The position numbers were made by a program, and so were the translations under genes. The notes under the pieces were generated by a model. The model was not told where the DNA came from. It worked only from the letters and a program-made list of their open reading frames with translations, and made no database searches. A DNA stretch of 23,144 bases from a virus, in the IMG/VR virus record IMGVR_UViG_3300046028_010384, positions 1 through 23,144 of that record, one strand, 5' to 3'. Positions 1 through 7,502 of this stretch are shown in pieces. Numbering within the stretch: the stretch's first letter is position 1; the number at the start of each line of letters is the position of its first letter.

Positions 1-2
1 AG

Positions 3-113
3 TTTGATCATGCAGATAAAAATGAAGAAACATACAAAAATAAAATGGCTCAAAAATCATGGATGAAAAGCACAGAAGAACTTTGCTCTCAATTAATTTT
101 TAATTTTGTTTAA
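3..113 (+). CDS. C-terminal end of an unknown protein (partial)
   Basis: An open frame runs from the left edge to a TAA at 111-113, giving about 36 residues (ending STEELCSQLIFNFV). The composition, rich in Lys, Glu and polar residues with a hydrophobic tail, looks like a genuine protein end rather than a shadow frame. It converges on the minus-strand gene whose stop lies at 100-102, so the two overlap by 14 bases, as is common in compact phage genomes. The start lies outside the window. No family can be recognised from so short a piece. Confidence 0.5.
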   Translation, partial: FDHADKNEETYKNKMAQKSWMKSTEELCSQLIFNFV

Positions 114-1308
114 GTTGTTTAGTACAAGTTATAATTGGTTGATATCCATCAAAATCACCCAAAAAATATTGAGGCATACCATGCTTGTGAAACATTAAAG
201 ATATGTAACAAAATTCACTGGAAATGACATTTTGATTTTCATTGTTCCTATCATAAAACTTCTTCAAACAAAGCCTTAAAGCATCTTCCGAATTAAGAGA
301 AGCCGTTAGATCGTCTTCTGGTTCGTCTGAATCTTCTAATTCGTTTGAATAAATATCCATGCTTCTTTCTGATTCTGGCAAGCCCCTCAACAACTCTTCT
401 TTCATTTGATACTCTGGTGTACCAGAAAATCCCGGCAATAAAGCACTTTTACAAATGATTTTATTTCCCTTGACGACAAATGGAAAATACAAATACTTCA
501 TTAAGTTTTCGCTTTTAGTATGCCCATCAAGCACACTAATGTTTATACCAGCAGCTTCATATACTTCGCTTTTTTTTCCGAATGGTGATGGCATGTAGCA
601 ACAAAGCAAGTGCTGAATAGCACCAAAGCCATTGAATGTAAATGGAGCATGAGAAATAAATTCTCCCAATATTATAATTGGAGATTCAATTTCTTCTCCA
701 ACTCTTTGCAAAACACGATCTATAGCATGTTTAGAAAACCACAATTCATAACTCTCACCATCAACAGTTAAATTTTTATGATGTCGGTATATTGTTCCGC
801 CCTCAGTCTTTTCTTTTTGAACTTGATGAAATCGAATAAAAAATCCATTCCTGTATAATCCGAAACTAGCAAAGTAATCTGGTAAATATTTGCTAAGATT
901 TATTTGATCGCATATCATTTTTATGAAAAATGATCTTAGCTTTCCTGCTGCATGCAAAAATAGAGCTAGCTTTCTGTTTTTCATGTCAGGAGCGTGTTGA
1001 ATATCAAATGCTCTTAAAAACATTTCATTCCCGCTTACCCAATCTATAATTTCCTTCATGTTGTCACCAAGAACGGTGTCAATGTTAAGTTTTTTAATTT
1101 TTTTCATGAATTCAATTAAAAACATTTCTTTTAAATTTTTCTTATTAGTTTGGAACCCAAACAATAATTTTCGATATGCTTTTTTAATTTCTTTCTCAAA
1201 ACTTTGTGGAGCTAAATCCTTATCCACAAAGTAGATAGATGGAAATTTGCCGAGGTAATCCTTCTCTAACTTCTCTATCTTTACCTTTTTATCTCTAGTC
1301 TTTGGCAT
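100..1308 (-). CDS. Hypothetical protein, 402 aa
   Basis: I do not recognise this protein. The start at 1308 is preceded by AAAGGA five bases upstream and by a plausible promoter. The N-terminal third is Lys-rich and helical. Near residues 190-205 is ELWFSKHAIDRVLQRV, a SxHAxxRxxxR pattern seen in DUF4258-like and RelE-like small domains; that resemblance is weak. An acidic linker (ELEDSDEPEDD) lies near residue 325, before a C-terminal domain with several aromatic residues. There is no signal peptide, membrane segment or capsid-targeting-like N-terminus. It is divergent from the SNF2 helicase gene across a 141-base gap, so the pair could be controlled together. A cytoplasmic role is likely; function is unknown. 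Confidence 0.85.
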   Translation of the reverse strand: MPKTRDKKVKIEKLEKDYLGKFPSIYFVDKDLAPQSFEKEIKKAYRKLLFGFQTNKKNLKEMFLIEFMKKIKKLNIDTVLGDNMKEIIDWVSGNEMFLRAFDIQHAPDMKNRKLALFLHAAGKLRSFFIKMICDQINLSKYLPDYFASFGLYRNGFFIRFHQVQKEKTEGGTIYRHHKNLTVDGESYELWFSKHAIDRVLQRVGEEIESPIIILGEFISHAPFTFNGFGAIQHLLCCYMPSPFGKKSEVYEAAGINISVLDGHTKSENLMKYLYFPFVVKGNKIICKSALLPGFSGTPEYQMKEELLRGLPESERSMDIYSNELEDSDEPEDDLTASLNSEDALRLCLKKFYDRNNENQNVISSEFCYISLMFHKHGMPQYFLGDFDGYQPIITCTKQLKQN

Positions 1309-1328
1309 TTTTGATTCCTTTCGATTTT

Positions 1329-1357
1329 ATTGTACCACCAAATTTAAATTTGTACAA
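1329..1357 (-). promoter_or_regulatory. Candidate promoter with palindromic operator for the 402-aa gene
   Basis: Read on the minus strand, TTGTAC and TACAAT are separated by 17 bases. The second box is preceded by TGG, giving an extended -10 (TGGTACAAT). The -35 match is only 3 of 6. The spacer holds a perfect 14-base palindrome, CAAATTTAAATTTG, at 1339-1352, where a bound repressor would block polymerase. The -10 box lies about 20 bases from the ATG at 1308. The rest of the 141-base gap (1309-1449), which also leads into the helicase gene, shows no other clear signal. Confidence 0.4.
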
Positions 1358-1449
1358 AAATTGGTAAGATAAATCATCCCCAAACAACAAACTGCAAGAC
1401 AGTCTAAGTAAGGGATATTAATTTAGCTTATTGAAAGGCTCAAGACAAG

Positions 1450-3525
1450 ATGAAAAGAACAATACGAAATCGTTTCGCCAAAAAATGCTTCACTTGCAGT
1501 GCAGATGTTGGCAAAAACCTTGGATTCGCTTGCCAAGATGATAGCGACAAATGGTTCACTTATTGTGAAACATGCGTACCAGTTCGCATTGAAGTGGCTG
1601 CTGTCAGGGCGGAAATTACCGCAGAAGGTAATGTTTATTTCCCATACGATGAAAATCATGTGGTTGCTGTAAAGAGCTTACATGGAGCTAAATTCAATAA
1701 AGAAGGAAAGTTCTGGAATGTGAGCGTTGAACCTAAGAACTTGCCAAGAGTCATTGAAATTTCCAAGCACATGGGCTTGAAAATAGCAGACGAACTTATG
1801 GCTGCAAATGTTGAAAATGAAGAAAACATACTTGATCATATAAAAGATACTATCGGCAATAAAAGTGTTTTTCCATATCAAGTTGAAGGTGTTCGATTCA
1901 TGAACACTATGAACAAATGTTTGCTTGGCGATCAAATGGGCTTGGGAAAAACAATTCAAGTTCTTTGTGCCTTAAAGAAAAATGCTGCAGTTTTGGTAGT
2001 ATGTCCAGCTGCATTGAAATATAACTGGCGAGAAGAAGCAGCTAAGTGGCGACCAGATTTTCAAGTTTCTATTTTGAATGGTAGAAAAAGTTTCCGATTC
2101 CCAAAAAGTGGAGAAATCGTAATCACTAATTACGATGTGTTGCCAGCAGAGTTTGAAAAACAAGATGAATTTATACTTGTATGTGATGAAATTCATTGCT
2201 GCAAAAACTACTCCACAAAAAGACACAAAGCAGTCAAAGAATTGGCTAAAATTGCCGATAGAGTTATTGGCTTGACTGGAACTCCATTAATGAATCGACC
2301 ATTTGATTTATTTGGCGTTCTCTCTTCATTGACTCTTGAGAAAATTGTCTTCGGATCTTGGCAGAATTTTATGAATCAGTTTGGTGGCAGAAAAAATCAT
2401 TTTGGTGGATATGATTTTGATGGTCCTACTGTTCTAGTTCCAGAACTACTTCGCAGAGTAATGTTGCGAAGATGCAGAGATGAAGTACTTCCAGATCTGC
2501 CAAAGAAAAGCTATACAACATTAGTTTGTAATGGAATTTCATCTGAATTGCGTAAAAAACTTGATGATATGTACGATGAGTATCAAGAAGTTATAGACAT
2601 GGAAGAACTCCCGCCATTTGAAGCATTCGCTGGATTGCGAGCAGATTTGGCATCCTCTAGAATTCCAGCAATGTTGGAATTGGTGGAATCTCACGAAGAG
2701 GAAGAAGTTCCTTTGATCGTTTTCTCCGCACATAGAAATCCCATAATCGAACTTGGAAAGAGAGATGGATGGGAAATAATTACAGGTGATACTAAGTCCG
2801 AAGAAAGACAAAAAATTGTCAATAGATTTCAAGCTGGTGAATTGCGTGGTGTTGGCTTGACTATTCAAGCTGGTGGTGTTGGCTTGACATTGACAAAAGC
2901 ATGGAAAGCAATATTTGTTGATCTTGATTGGACACCAGCATTAAATCAACAAGCAGAAGATAGGCTTTGTCGTATCGGGCAAACAAGACCAGTAGAAATT
3001 GTTCGCCTTGTTAGCGATCATGTTTTAGACAAGCATATTTTGAATTTGCTTTCTTCTAAAATATCTCTTTTTGAAAAAGCTATTGATCAAAAGATTGAAT
3101 TGAATAAAGCTAGTGCTGTTTCTGCCAAAAATGAAACAGAAGAAGAATTTCAACAACGCATGAATAATTTAGTTGAAGAAATAAAAGCTGAACAAAAATC
3201 GCAAGAGCAGAAGGCTGCTATTGAAAGAGTTCAAAGAATGAGAGATAGAGAAATAGACAAACTTCCGCCCGGAGGAGTTACTTTTCCAGAATTTACTGAA
3301 GAACTTGTAGAGTGCATGAAAAATGCTATGGAATCTATGTTGTCAGTATGCGATGGAGCATTTACCAGAGATCAAGCTGGCTTCAATAAGCCAGATGCCT
3401 GTTTGTCAAGATTCTTATATCATGCTGGATTTGATAAACAGGTTACTAAAGAAGCAGCATATTTGATGTTGCGTAGATACCCACGACAATTAAAAAATGA
3501 TTTTAATTTATTGTGGAAAAAATAG
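1450..3525 (+). CDS. SNF2-family DNA helicase/translocase with zinc ribbon and HARP-like domain
   Basis: A superfamily 2 ATPase of the SNF2/SMARCAL1 type, 691 residues, expected to remodel or anneal DNA forks during phage replication or repair. In order: a zinc ribbon (CFTC and CETC, Cys13/16/39/42); a HARP-like segment at about 55-115 (YFPYD...KFWNV); Walker A GDQMGLGKT near 160; CPAALKYNW (Ia); DEIH near 246 in place of DEAH; LTGTPL (III); and a C-terminal RecA lobe with IITGDTKSEERQ, QAGGVGLTL and motif VI QQAEDRLCRIGQ. About 130 residues follow that I cannot assign. The upstream AAAGGCTCA, seven bases from the ATG, also precedes the gene at 18030. It lacks the head-targeting-like N-terminus found further right. 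The family call is firm; the precise role is inferred. Confidence 0.96.
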   Translation: MKRTIRNRFAKKCFTCSADVGKNLGFACQDDSDKWFTYCETCVPVRIEVAAVRAEITAEGNVYFPYDENHVVAVKSLHGAKFNKEGKFWNVSVEPKNLPRVIEISKHMGLKIADELMAANVENEENILDHIKDTIGNKSVFPYQVEGVRFMNTMNKCLLGDQMGLGKTIQVLCALKKNAAVLVVCPAALKYNWREEAAKWRPDFQVSILNGRKSFRFPKSGEIVITNYDVLPAEFEKQDEFILVCDEIHCCKNYSTKRHKAVKELAKIADRVIGLTGTPLMNRPFDLFGVLSSLTLEKIVFGSWQNFMNQFGGRKNHFGGYDFDGPTVLVPELLRRVMLRRCRDEVLPDLPKKSYTTLVCNGISSELRKKLDDMYDEYQEVIDMEELPPFEAFAGLRADLASSRIPAMLELVESHEEEEVPLIVFSAHRNPIIELGKRDGWEIITGDTKSEERQKIVNRFQAGELRGVGLTIQAGGVGLTLTKAWKAIFVDLDWTPALNQQAEDRLCRIGQTRPVEIVRLVSDHVLDKHILNLLSSKISLFEKAIDQKIELNKASAVSAKNETEEEFQQRMNNLVEEIKAEQKSQEQKAAIERVQRMRDREIDKLPPGGVTFPEFTEELVECMKNAMESMLSVCDGAFTRDQAGFNKPDACLSRFLYHAGFDKQVTKEAAYLMLRRYPRQLKNDFNLLWKK

Positions 3526-3543
3526 TATTTACTATTTTACAGT

Positions 3544-4179
3544 ATGGCTAAGTTCGCAATTATTGTTGTAGATTACGAAAATCATGTTCCAAGAAACAGA
3601 GCATATGATGGTCTTTTATCAATTTTAAATCAAACATATCAAGAATATGAAATTTTTTTATGTCATGACGGTCCTAAGAAAAATTCTTATATACAAGAAT
3701 TTAAATCTTATCAAGATGAATTTGACTTTGGAAAATTTAAAGATAAATTTCATTTCTTTGAAACTACAAGAAGAATGAATAATTGGGGGCATTCATCAAG
3801 AGATTTGTGCATGAGATATGCTTATGAAAATTCTGATTGCGATTATTATATTCAATTTAATATTGATAATTTGCTCGAAAGAAATGCTCTTGAACTACTT
3901 AACAATAAAATCAATGAAACGAAGTCTAATATTGTAATATTTAGTATTAGACATCATAGACTAATTGGAAGAGGCATTCGCCACGCAGTTCCATTTTCTG
4001 GCTTGCCTCCTCATAAATTTAATATTGATTGCATGCAATTGGTGGCACATAAAAATATTTGGAATGAATATGACTTTTGGTACGATAAACACGAACAGTC
4101 AGATGGTGAAATATATCAGAAAATATGTTCAGAAAATAGCTTTGTTCATGTTTCGGATATTTTGGGCGATAATAGATGA
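3544..4179 (+). CDS. GT2-like glycosyltransferase
   Basis: A GT-A fold glycosyltransferase of the family 2 type, 211 residues. The N-terminus FAIIVVDYE and SILNQTYQEYEIFLCHDG match the usual nucleotide-sugar-binding start (S-x-L-x-Q-T-Y, then a strand and D-G). YYIQFNIDN near residue 103 stands where the metal-binding DxD normally sits, but reads NID, so catalysis is uncertain. It follows the helicase by 18 bases without a clear ribosome site. It runs tail to tail with the FkbM-like methyltransferase, the stops only four bases apart. The pair suggests tailoring of a surface glycan or of virion protein, which is inference. The protein is short for the family, with no membrane anchor. Confidence 0.85.
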   Translation: MAKFAIIVVDYENHVPRNRAYDGLLSILNQTYQEYEIFLCHDGPKKNSYIQEFKSYQDEFDFGKFKDKFHFFETTRRMNNWGHSSRDLCMRYAYENSDCDYYIQFNIDNLLERNALELLNNKINETKSNIVIFSIRHHRLIGRGIRHAVPFSGLPPHKFNIDCMQLVAHKNIWNEYDFWYDKHEQSDGEIYQKICSENSFVHVSDILGDNR

Positions 4180-4183
4180 TGTT

Positions 4184-4822
4184 TTAAACTTCTATGAATT
4201 GATCATATCCACTTTGATTATGAATTTTTCTTGGTAATTCTGGATTTATATTGATGTTTTTGATTTCGTCATCTTTAAGGAAATACTTCTTTAAAAATAA
4301 GATATCGTGACCCAAATGACCAATTGGAATGTATCCTTTTTCTTCTCCTAATTTAACCATCGCAGAAAAAGAAGCACTAAATGCAACATTTTTTTTCCAC
4401 ACTCCATTTGGATTGTATTTTAATGCAACACTTTGATCTATGGAAAAATTAGGATTATATTCTATTAATACTAAATTCGCCTCATAGTTTAAAGATTTCC
4501 ATACCCAATAATCATTGCTATCTATATCGATAGACAAAAAGTCAAATTCTTTTGGAACTTCATACTTTTCAAATATTTGATTTATATTTTCTGCTGTAAT
4601 TGATTCTTTATTGACGAATTGATTTTGAAAAAATTTATCCCATTGATATAGCTTCCAATTTAATGTTTCAAACATTCTAATGTTTGAATTTTGAACTCCA
4701 TTTCTAGCACCAAATTCAACCGCAACTTTGTTTAGAACGCCAATTTTACGCAACCAACTTAAAACAATTATATCTTGACCATGCTGCGAAAATGATTTTA
4801 TTTTGTTTAATGTTTCTGTCAT
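4184..4822 (-). CDS. FkbM-like SAM-dependent methyltransferase
   Basis: A 212-residue methyltransferase of the FkbM-like type found in surface-polysaccharide loci and large phages. Visible marks are FSQHGQDIIVLSWL at the start, VEFGARNGVQNSNIRMFE (the SAM-binding loop, with G-A-R-N-G for the usual G-A-x-D-G), DFLSIDIDSNDYWVW in the middle and NLVLIEYNPNF after it. The C-terminal part, GYIPIGHLGHDILFLKK, fits the same family. The start has a strong AAGGAGGT four bases before the ATG. It is divergent from the ArdC-like gene (45-base gap) and convergent with the glycosyltransferase, so it probably has its own promoter. Methylation of a sugar is the expected reaction; the acceptor is unknown. Confidence 0.85.
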   Translation of the reverse strand: MTETLNKIKSFSQHGQDIIVLSWLRKIGVLNKVAVEFGARNGVQNSNIRMFETLNWKLYQWDKFFQNQFVNKESITAENINQIFEKYEVPKEFDFLSIDIDSNDYWVWKSLNYEANLVLIEYNPNFSIDQSVALKYNPNGVWKKNVAFSASFSAMVKLGEEKGYIPIGHLGHDILFLKKYFLKDDEIKNININPELPRKIHNQSGYDQFIEV

Positions 4823-4844
4823 AAAAACCTCCTTGTTTTATATA

Positions 4845-4854
4845 TATCTAGATA
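4845..4854. promoter_or_regulatory. Palindrome in a divergent promoter region
   Basis: TATCTAGATA is a perfect 10-base palindrome in the 45-base gap between the divergent methyltransferase and ArdC-like genes. It lies about 14 bases before the latter's ATG and next to its ribosome site (AGGAG). It could be an operator or part of a promoter (it runs into GATAAATA). In such AT-rich DNA a palindrome of this length can arise by chance, so this is a weak call. Confidence 0.2.
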
Positions 4855-4867
4855 AATAGGAGAATAT

Positions 4868-6127
4868 ATGATTATATCTTTTAAAGAATGGTTGAAAATA
4901 GCCGAAGGTGTTATACATTCAGTTTTAAAGTCAAATCCAAAAAGCACACAAGACCCAACAAAGGACTTTTTGGTCTTGTTTGGCAATCATTTCGATGCAA
5001 AAGATATTCTTAAAAATATGGGATTTCGATATTTTAGAATGGATAACACATGGAGCATGCCAAGATTCGCATTTGATAAACTTTCTTCAAAACAAAAAGA
5101 AGAATTGAAAAATGCTGAAATTGATATAAGTCCGATGACTATGCCAAGAGAAAAGGCACTCGGAACAAAATCAAGTGAAGTAACAGTTGATCAGAATATT
5201 AAAAAAGAACTTGAAGAAATAAAAGATTTAGCTAAATCTGGACAGACATCAAGAATAGAACAACTTTTAGATAATCTTATTGAAGAAATTTCAAATCTTA
5301 CCGATGAAGCCAAAAAAAGCGAACTAATAAAAAACTTTCTCGAAATGTCAAGCAAGCTATATAAATATTCTCCTAGAAACCAATGGTTGATTTTTGCACA
5401 AAATCCCAAAGTTACAGATGTACAAAGCAAAACTAATTGGGCAAAATTAGGAAGAAAGATTAAGGAAGGAGCAGAAAAAAATCGTATGATTGTTTTTGCA
5501 CCTTGGTTTTTTTACCGCACAGAAAGAGATGAAACAACCGGAGAAGAAAAGAAAATAAAATCACTAAATCCAACTAAATTTATCATATCTTATGTTTATG
5601 ACATTTCCGATACTGAAGTTATGCCGAACGCAAAAACAGTATATAACCCACATAGTTGGAGACAAGATAGCAATGAACCTGTTGAGGAATTAGCCGGAAT
5701 TATAAACGCACTAATTAAATTCGCAGAAGAAAATAAGATTCCAATTAGCTTTGATAAAATGGACTATGCGATGGGCGGATATGCTACAGCACATGGTATT
5801 CATATCAACAATGAATATGATGGAATCAATAAAGCATCAACATTAGTTCATGAACTCGCTCATAATCTAATGCATTTTGTAGCAGAAAAATTATCTTTAA
5901 GTCGTGAAGAAGCCGAACATGATGCAGAATCTATTGCCTATGTATTTTTAAAACATTTTGGCTTTTCAAGTAAAGATTCGCCAACATATTTGGCGTTGTG
6001 GAAAGCAGATAAAGATAAAATAAAATCAAGAAGTAAAGGAATAAAAGACACAGTTTCAAAACTTATAAAAGCCGTTGAAAAATATTACAAAGAATCTGAT
6101 GTCGATTATGATCAAGAAGATGAATAA
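4868..6127 (+). CDS. ArdC-like antirestriction zincin with head-targeting-like N-terminus
   Basis: A 419-residue polyvalent protein. Residues 1-13 (MIISFKEWLKIAE) fit the T4-type capsid targeting peptide and end in I-A-E, a gp21-type cleavage site. About 35-90 is a small domain (VLFGNHFDAKDILKNMGFR ... NTWSMP) like those that pair LK-x-(M/L)-G with W-x-x-P. About 145-265 is the ArdC N-terminal ssDNA-binding domain (YSPRNQWLIFAQNP from Tyr167, then NWAKLGRKIKEG and FIISYVYDISDTE). About 270-400 is a zincin with HELAH (His328, Glu329, His332) and a likely third ligand Glu354 in AEHDAESIAYV. ArdC proteins block restriction and travel with plasmid DNA into recipients. A packaged phage version would protect incoming DNA; delivery is inferred from the tag. 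The ribosome site is AGGAG. Confidence 0.92.
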   Translation: MIISFKEWLKIAEGVIHSVLKSNPKSTQDPTKDFLVLFGNHFDAKDILKNMGFRYFRMDNTWSMPRFAFDKLSSKQKEELKNAEIDISPMTMPREKALGTKSSEVTVDQNIKKELEEIKDLAKSGQTSRIEQLLDNLIEEISNLTDEAKKSELIKNFLEMSSKLYKYSPRNQWLIFAQNPKVTDVQSKTNWAKLGRKIKEGAEKNRMIVFAPWFFYRTERDETTGEEKKIKSLNPTKFIISYVYDISDTEVMPNAKTVYNPHSWRQDSNEPVEELAGIINALIKFAEENKIPISFDKMDYAMGGYATAHGIHINNEYDGINKASTLVHELAHNLMHFVAEKLSLSREEAEHDAESIAYVFLKHFGFSSKDSPTYLALWKADKDKIKSRSKGIKDTVSKLIKAVEKYYKESDVDYDQEDE

Positions 6128-6161
6128 TTTTTCTACTATATAAGATGAAAGTAATATCTCA

Positions 6162-6302
6162 ATGAAAACATTTAAAGAATTTTTAGAACAAAGACAATCT
6201 CTAGATGCTAAGTGCTGGAAAGGCTATCATAAAAAGGGAACTAAAATGAAGAATGGCATTCGTGTCAACAACTGCATTGCCAACAAATCAAAGAAAATAT
6301 GA
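6162..6302 (+). CDS. 46-residue tagged Cys/Lys-rich peptide
   Basis: A small gene that is easily missed: ATG at 6162, TGA at 6300-6302, overlapping the next ATG (6299) as ATGA, which argues for real translation and coupling. The product begins MKTFKEFLEQRQS, very close to the T4 internal-protein leader, but no (L/I)-x-E site follows. The rest holds CWKGYHKKGTKMKNG and RVNNC, a pattern (C-W-K-G-Y...G-x-K...V-x-N-C, Cys18 and Cys38) that I associate with short conserved proteins in T4-like phages of marine origin. It is very basic and could bind DNA or be a head component. Its function is unknown. It sits 34 bases after the ArdC-like gene. Confidence 0.75.
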   Translation: MKTFKEFLEQRQSLDAKCWKGYHKKGTKMKNGIRVNNCIANKSKKI

Positions 6303-6676
6303 AAGATATAATTTTAAAATTTTTTTCAATGATTTGGAATCTCTTCTCTTCAAAAAAGGTATCGACATTATCAGTTGACCAATTAAAAGCAATATTTTCA
6401 ATCAGAAGCAGTCGGTGGAAAAAAACTAGAGACAATTTTATAAAAAACAATCCAACTTGCGCAGTATGTGGGAAAAAAGAAAATTTAACTGTACATCATA
6501 TCGTTCCAGTACATATTGATGAAAGTAGAGAACTAGATGATAAAAATCTCATAACTTTATGCCAAGGCAAAACAATGAATTGTCATTTTATTTTTGGACA
6601 TTTTTTGAATTGGAGCAAATACAACCCTAATGTTGTTGAAGATTCTAAAATTTGGAATTGTAAAATAAATGATTGA
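6299..6676 (+). CDS. HNH endonuclease
   Basis: A 125-residue HNH nuclease that cuts DNA using one metal ion. The N-terminus (IILKFFSMIWNLF) is hydrophobic or amphipathic and might touch the membrane. RSSRWKKTRDNFI then leads into the core: Cys54/Cys57 (CAVC), the HH pair His66/His67 with HIVPVH, NLITLC with Cys88, and NCHFIFGH with Cys95, His96 and His101. The four cysteines probably hold a structural zinc. The pattern ELDDKNLITLC...FGHFLNW is typical of a free-standing family found in bacteria and phages. It is translationally coupled (ATGA) to the 46-residue peptide. It has no tag, so action inside the infected cell is likely: homing, host DNA degradation or packaging support. Confidence 0.92.
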   Translation: MKDIILKFFSMIWNLFSSKKVSTLSVDQLKAIFSIRSSRWKKTRDNFIKNNPTCAVCGKKENLTVHHIVPVHIDESRELDDKNLITLCQGKTMNCHFIFGHFLNWSKYNPNVVEDSKIWNCKIND

Positions 6677-6687
6677 TTGATTTTTAA

Positions 6688-6697
6688 GATTATAATC
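6688..6697. promoter_or_regulatory. Palindrome containing a -10-like TATAAT
   Basis: GATTATAATC is a perfect 10-base palindrome that includes TATAAT, about 50 bases before the ATG at 6746. No -35 is seen at the right distance. It may be a promoter or operator for the DUF5872-like gene. A TCTAAATA (one change from the T4 late box) lies nearer, around 6712-6719. Neither can be told from chance in this AT-rich gap. Confidence 0.25.
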
Positions 6698-6745
6698 ATT
6701 AGCCTTACATCTAAATAAATTAAACTTAAAATTGGAAGGTATAAT

Positions 6746-7162
6746 ATGAAATTTAATGAATGGCTAGAACTGCGTGAAGAAAAAGATGCATGTTATCACA
6801 AGGTCAAAAGTAGATATCGGGTTTTTCCCAGTGCCTATGCTTCTGGTGCGCTAGTCAAATGTCGTAAAGTTGGTGCTTCTAATTGGGGCAATTCCAAAAA
6901 AGAATCAAATATGAACGAAGACACTTTCAAAGCAGAAAAAGAAAAAGGTCTGCGTGGTTGGTTCGATAGAAATAAAGGAAAAGGATGGATCGATTGCAAA
7001 GCCAGCAAGAAAGGAAATCTTGTTCCGTGTGGAAGAAAAAAAGCTGGAAGAGGAACCGAAAGAAAATATCCTGCTTGTAGACCAACTCTAGGAGCTTGTA
7101 ACAAAACCGCAGTTAATAGGAAAAAAGGCAGCAAACCAATTTCTTGGAATAAAAAAAAATAA
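6746..7162 (+). CDS. DUF5872-like basic Cys-rich protein with head-targeting-like N-terminus
   Basis: 138 residues, strongly basic. Residues 1-11 (MKFNEWLELRE) match the targeting peptide and give L-R-E as a cleavage site. Two blocks follow: ACYHKVKSRYRVFPSAYASG with LVKCRKVGASNWG (about 16-48), and GLRGWFDRNKGKGWIDCK with PCGRKKAGRG and YPACRPTLGAC (about 69-118). The second resembles DUF5872, known from large DNA viruses and phages. Cys16, 39, 84, 95, 111 and 118 could bind zinc. High charge and small size suggest nucleic-acid binding inside the head, which is inference. The ribosome site AAGG stands eight bases before the ATG. The family call rests on motif memory, not a search. Confidence 0.85.
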   Translation: MKFNEWLELREEKDACYHKVKSRYRVFPSAYASGALVKCRKVGASNWGNSKKESNMNEDTFKAEKEKGLRGWFDRNKGKGWIDCKASKKGNLVPCGRKKAGRGTERKYPACRPTLGACNKTAVNRKKGSKPISWNKKK

Positions 7163-7167
7163 TTTAA

Positions 7168-7196
7168 TTGTTAAAAGTTTATATTTTTGTTATCAT
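7168..7196 (+). promoter_or_regulatory. Candidate sigma70-type promoter
   Basis: TTGTTA and TATCAT are exactly 17 bases apart (4 of 6 and 5 of 6 matches to the consensus). The -10 box ends 30 bases before the ATG at 7227, just after the preceding gene ends. It would drive the 91-residue protein, the coupled methyltransferase and the MYG1-like gene as one unit. This is the best host-type promoter I see in the window. Confidence 0.45.
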
Positions 7197-7226
7197 CTCC
7201 AAACATTTGATCAATAAGGAGATGAA

Positions 7227-7502
7227 ATGAAAGATTTGATAAACAATTATTGTGACGAACACGAATTGGACAATGTTCTGTTTATTGATGGTCATGATAA
7301 TGCCATCATGGGTCTGTCTACTTGCTTCAACAGCGTCAAAGTTGTTTATAGTTATAAAAAAATTATCGGCAATTTGACCAAAGATATGAACCACGAAGAT
7401 GCTGAAGAATTTTTTGAATATAATATTCGTGGAGCATATCTCGGAGATGGAACACCAATCATAATGCAAGATGATATAGATTGGGACAATTACAAATCAT
7501 GA
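7227..7502 (+). CDS. Small conserved phage protein, 91 aa
   Basis: Acidic, 91 residues, no tag. MKDLINNYCDEHELDNVLFIDGHDNAIMG... and DAEEFFEYNIRGAYLGDGTPI recall a widespread family of small phage proteins of unknown function, in which an N-terminal (F/I)-D-G-x-D-x-A-I-x-G and a later E-(F/Y)-x-x-N-x-x-G-A-(Y/W)-x-G are kept. A clear AAGGAG lies six bases before the ATG and a promoter further upstream. Its stop overlaps the next start as ATGA. Function is unknown; the family impression is from memory. Confidence 0.85.
   Translation: MKDLINNYCDEHELDNVLFIDGHDNAIMGLSTCFNSVKVVYSYKKIIGNLTKDMNHEDAEEFFEYNIRGAYLGDGTPIIMQDDIDWDNYKS

Noticed and set aside
7481-7498. Start of the methyltransferase at 7481.
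   Set aside because: It lies inside the preceding gene. The ATG at 7499 forms a typical ATGA overlap with that gene's stop.
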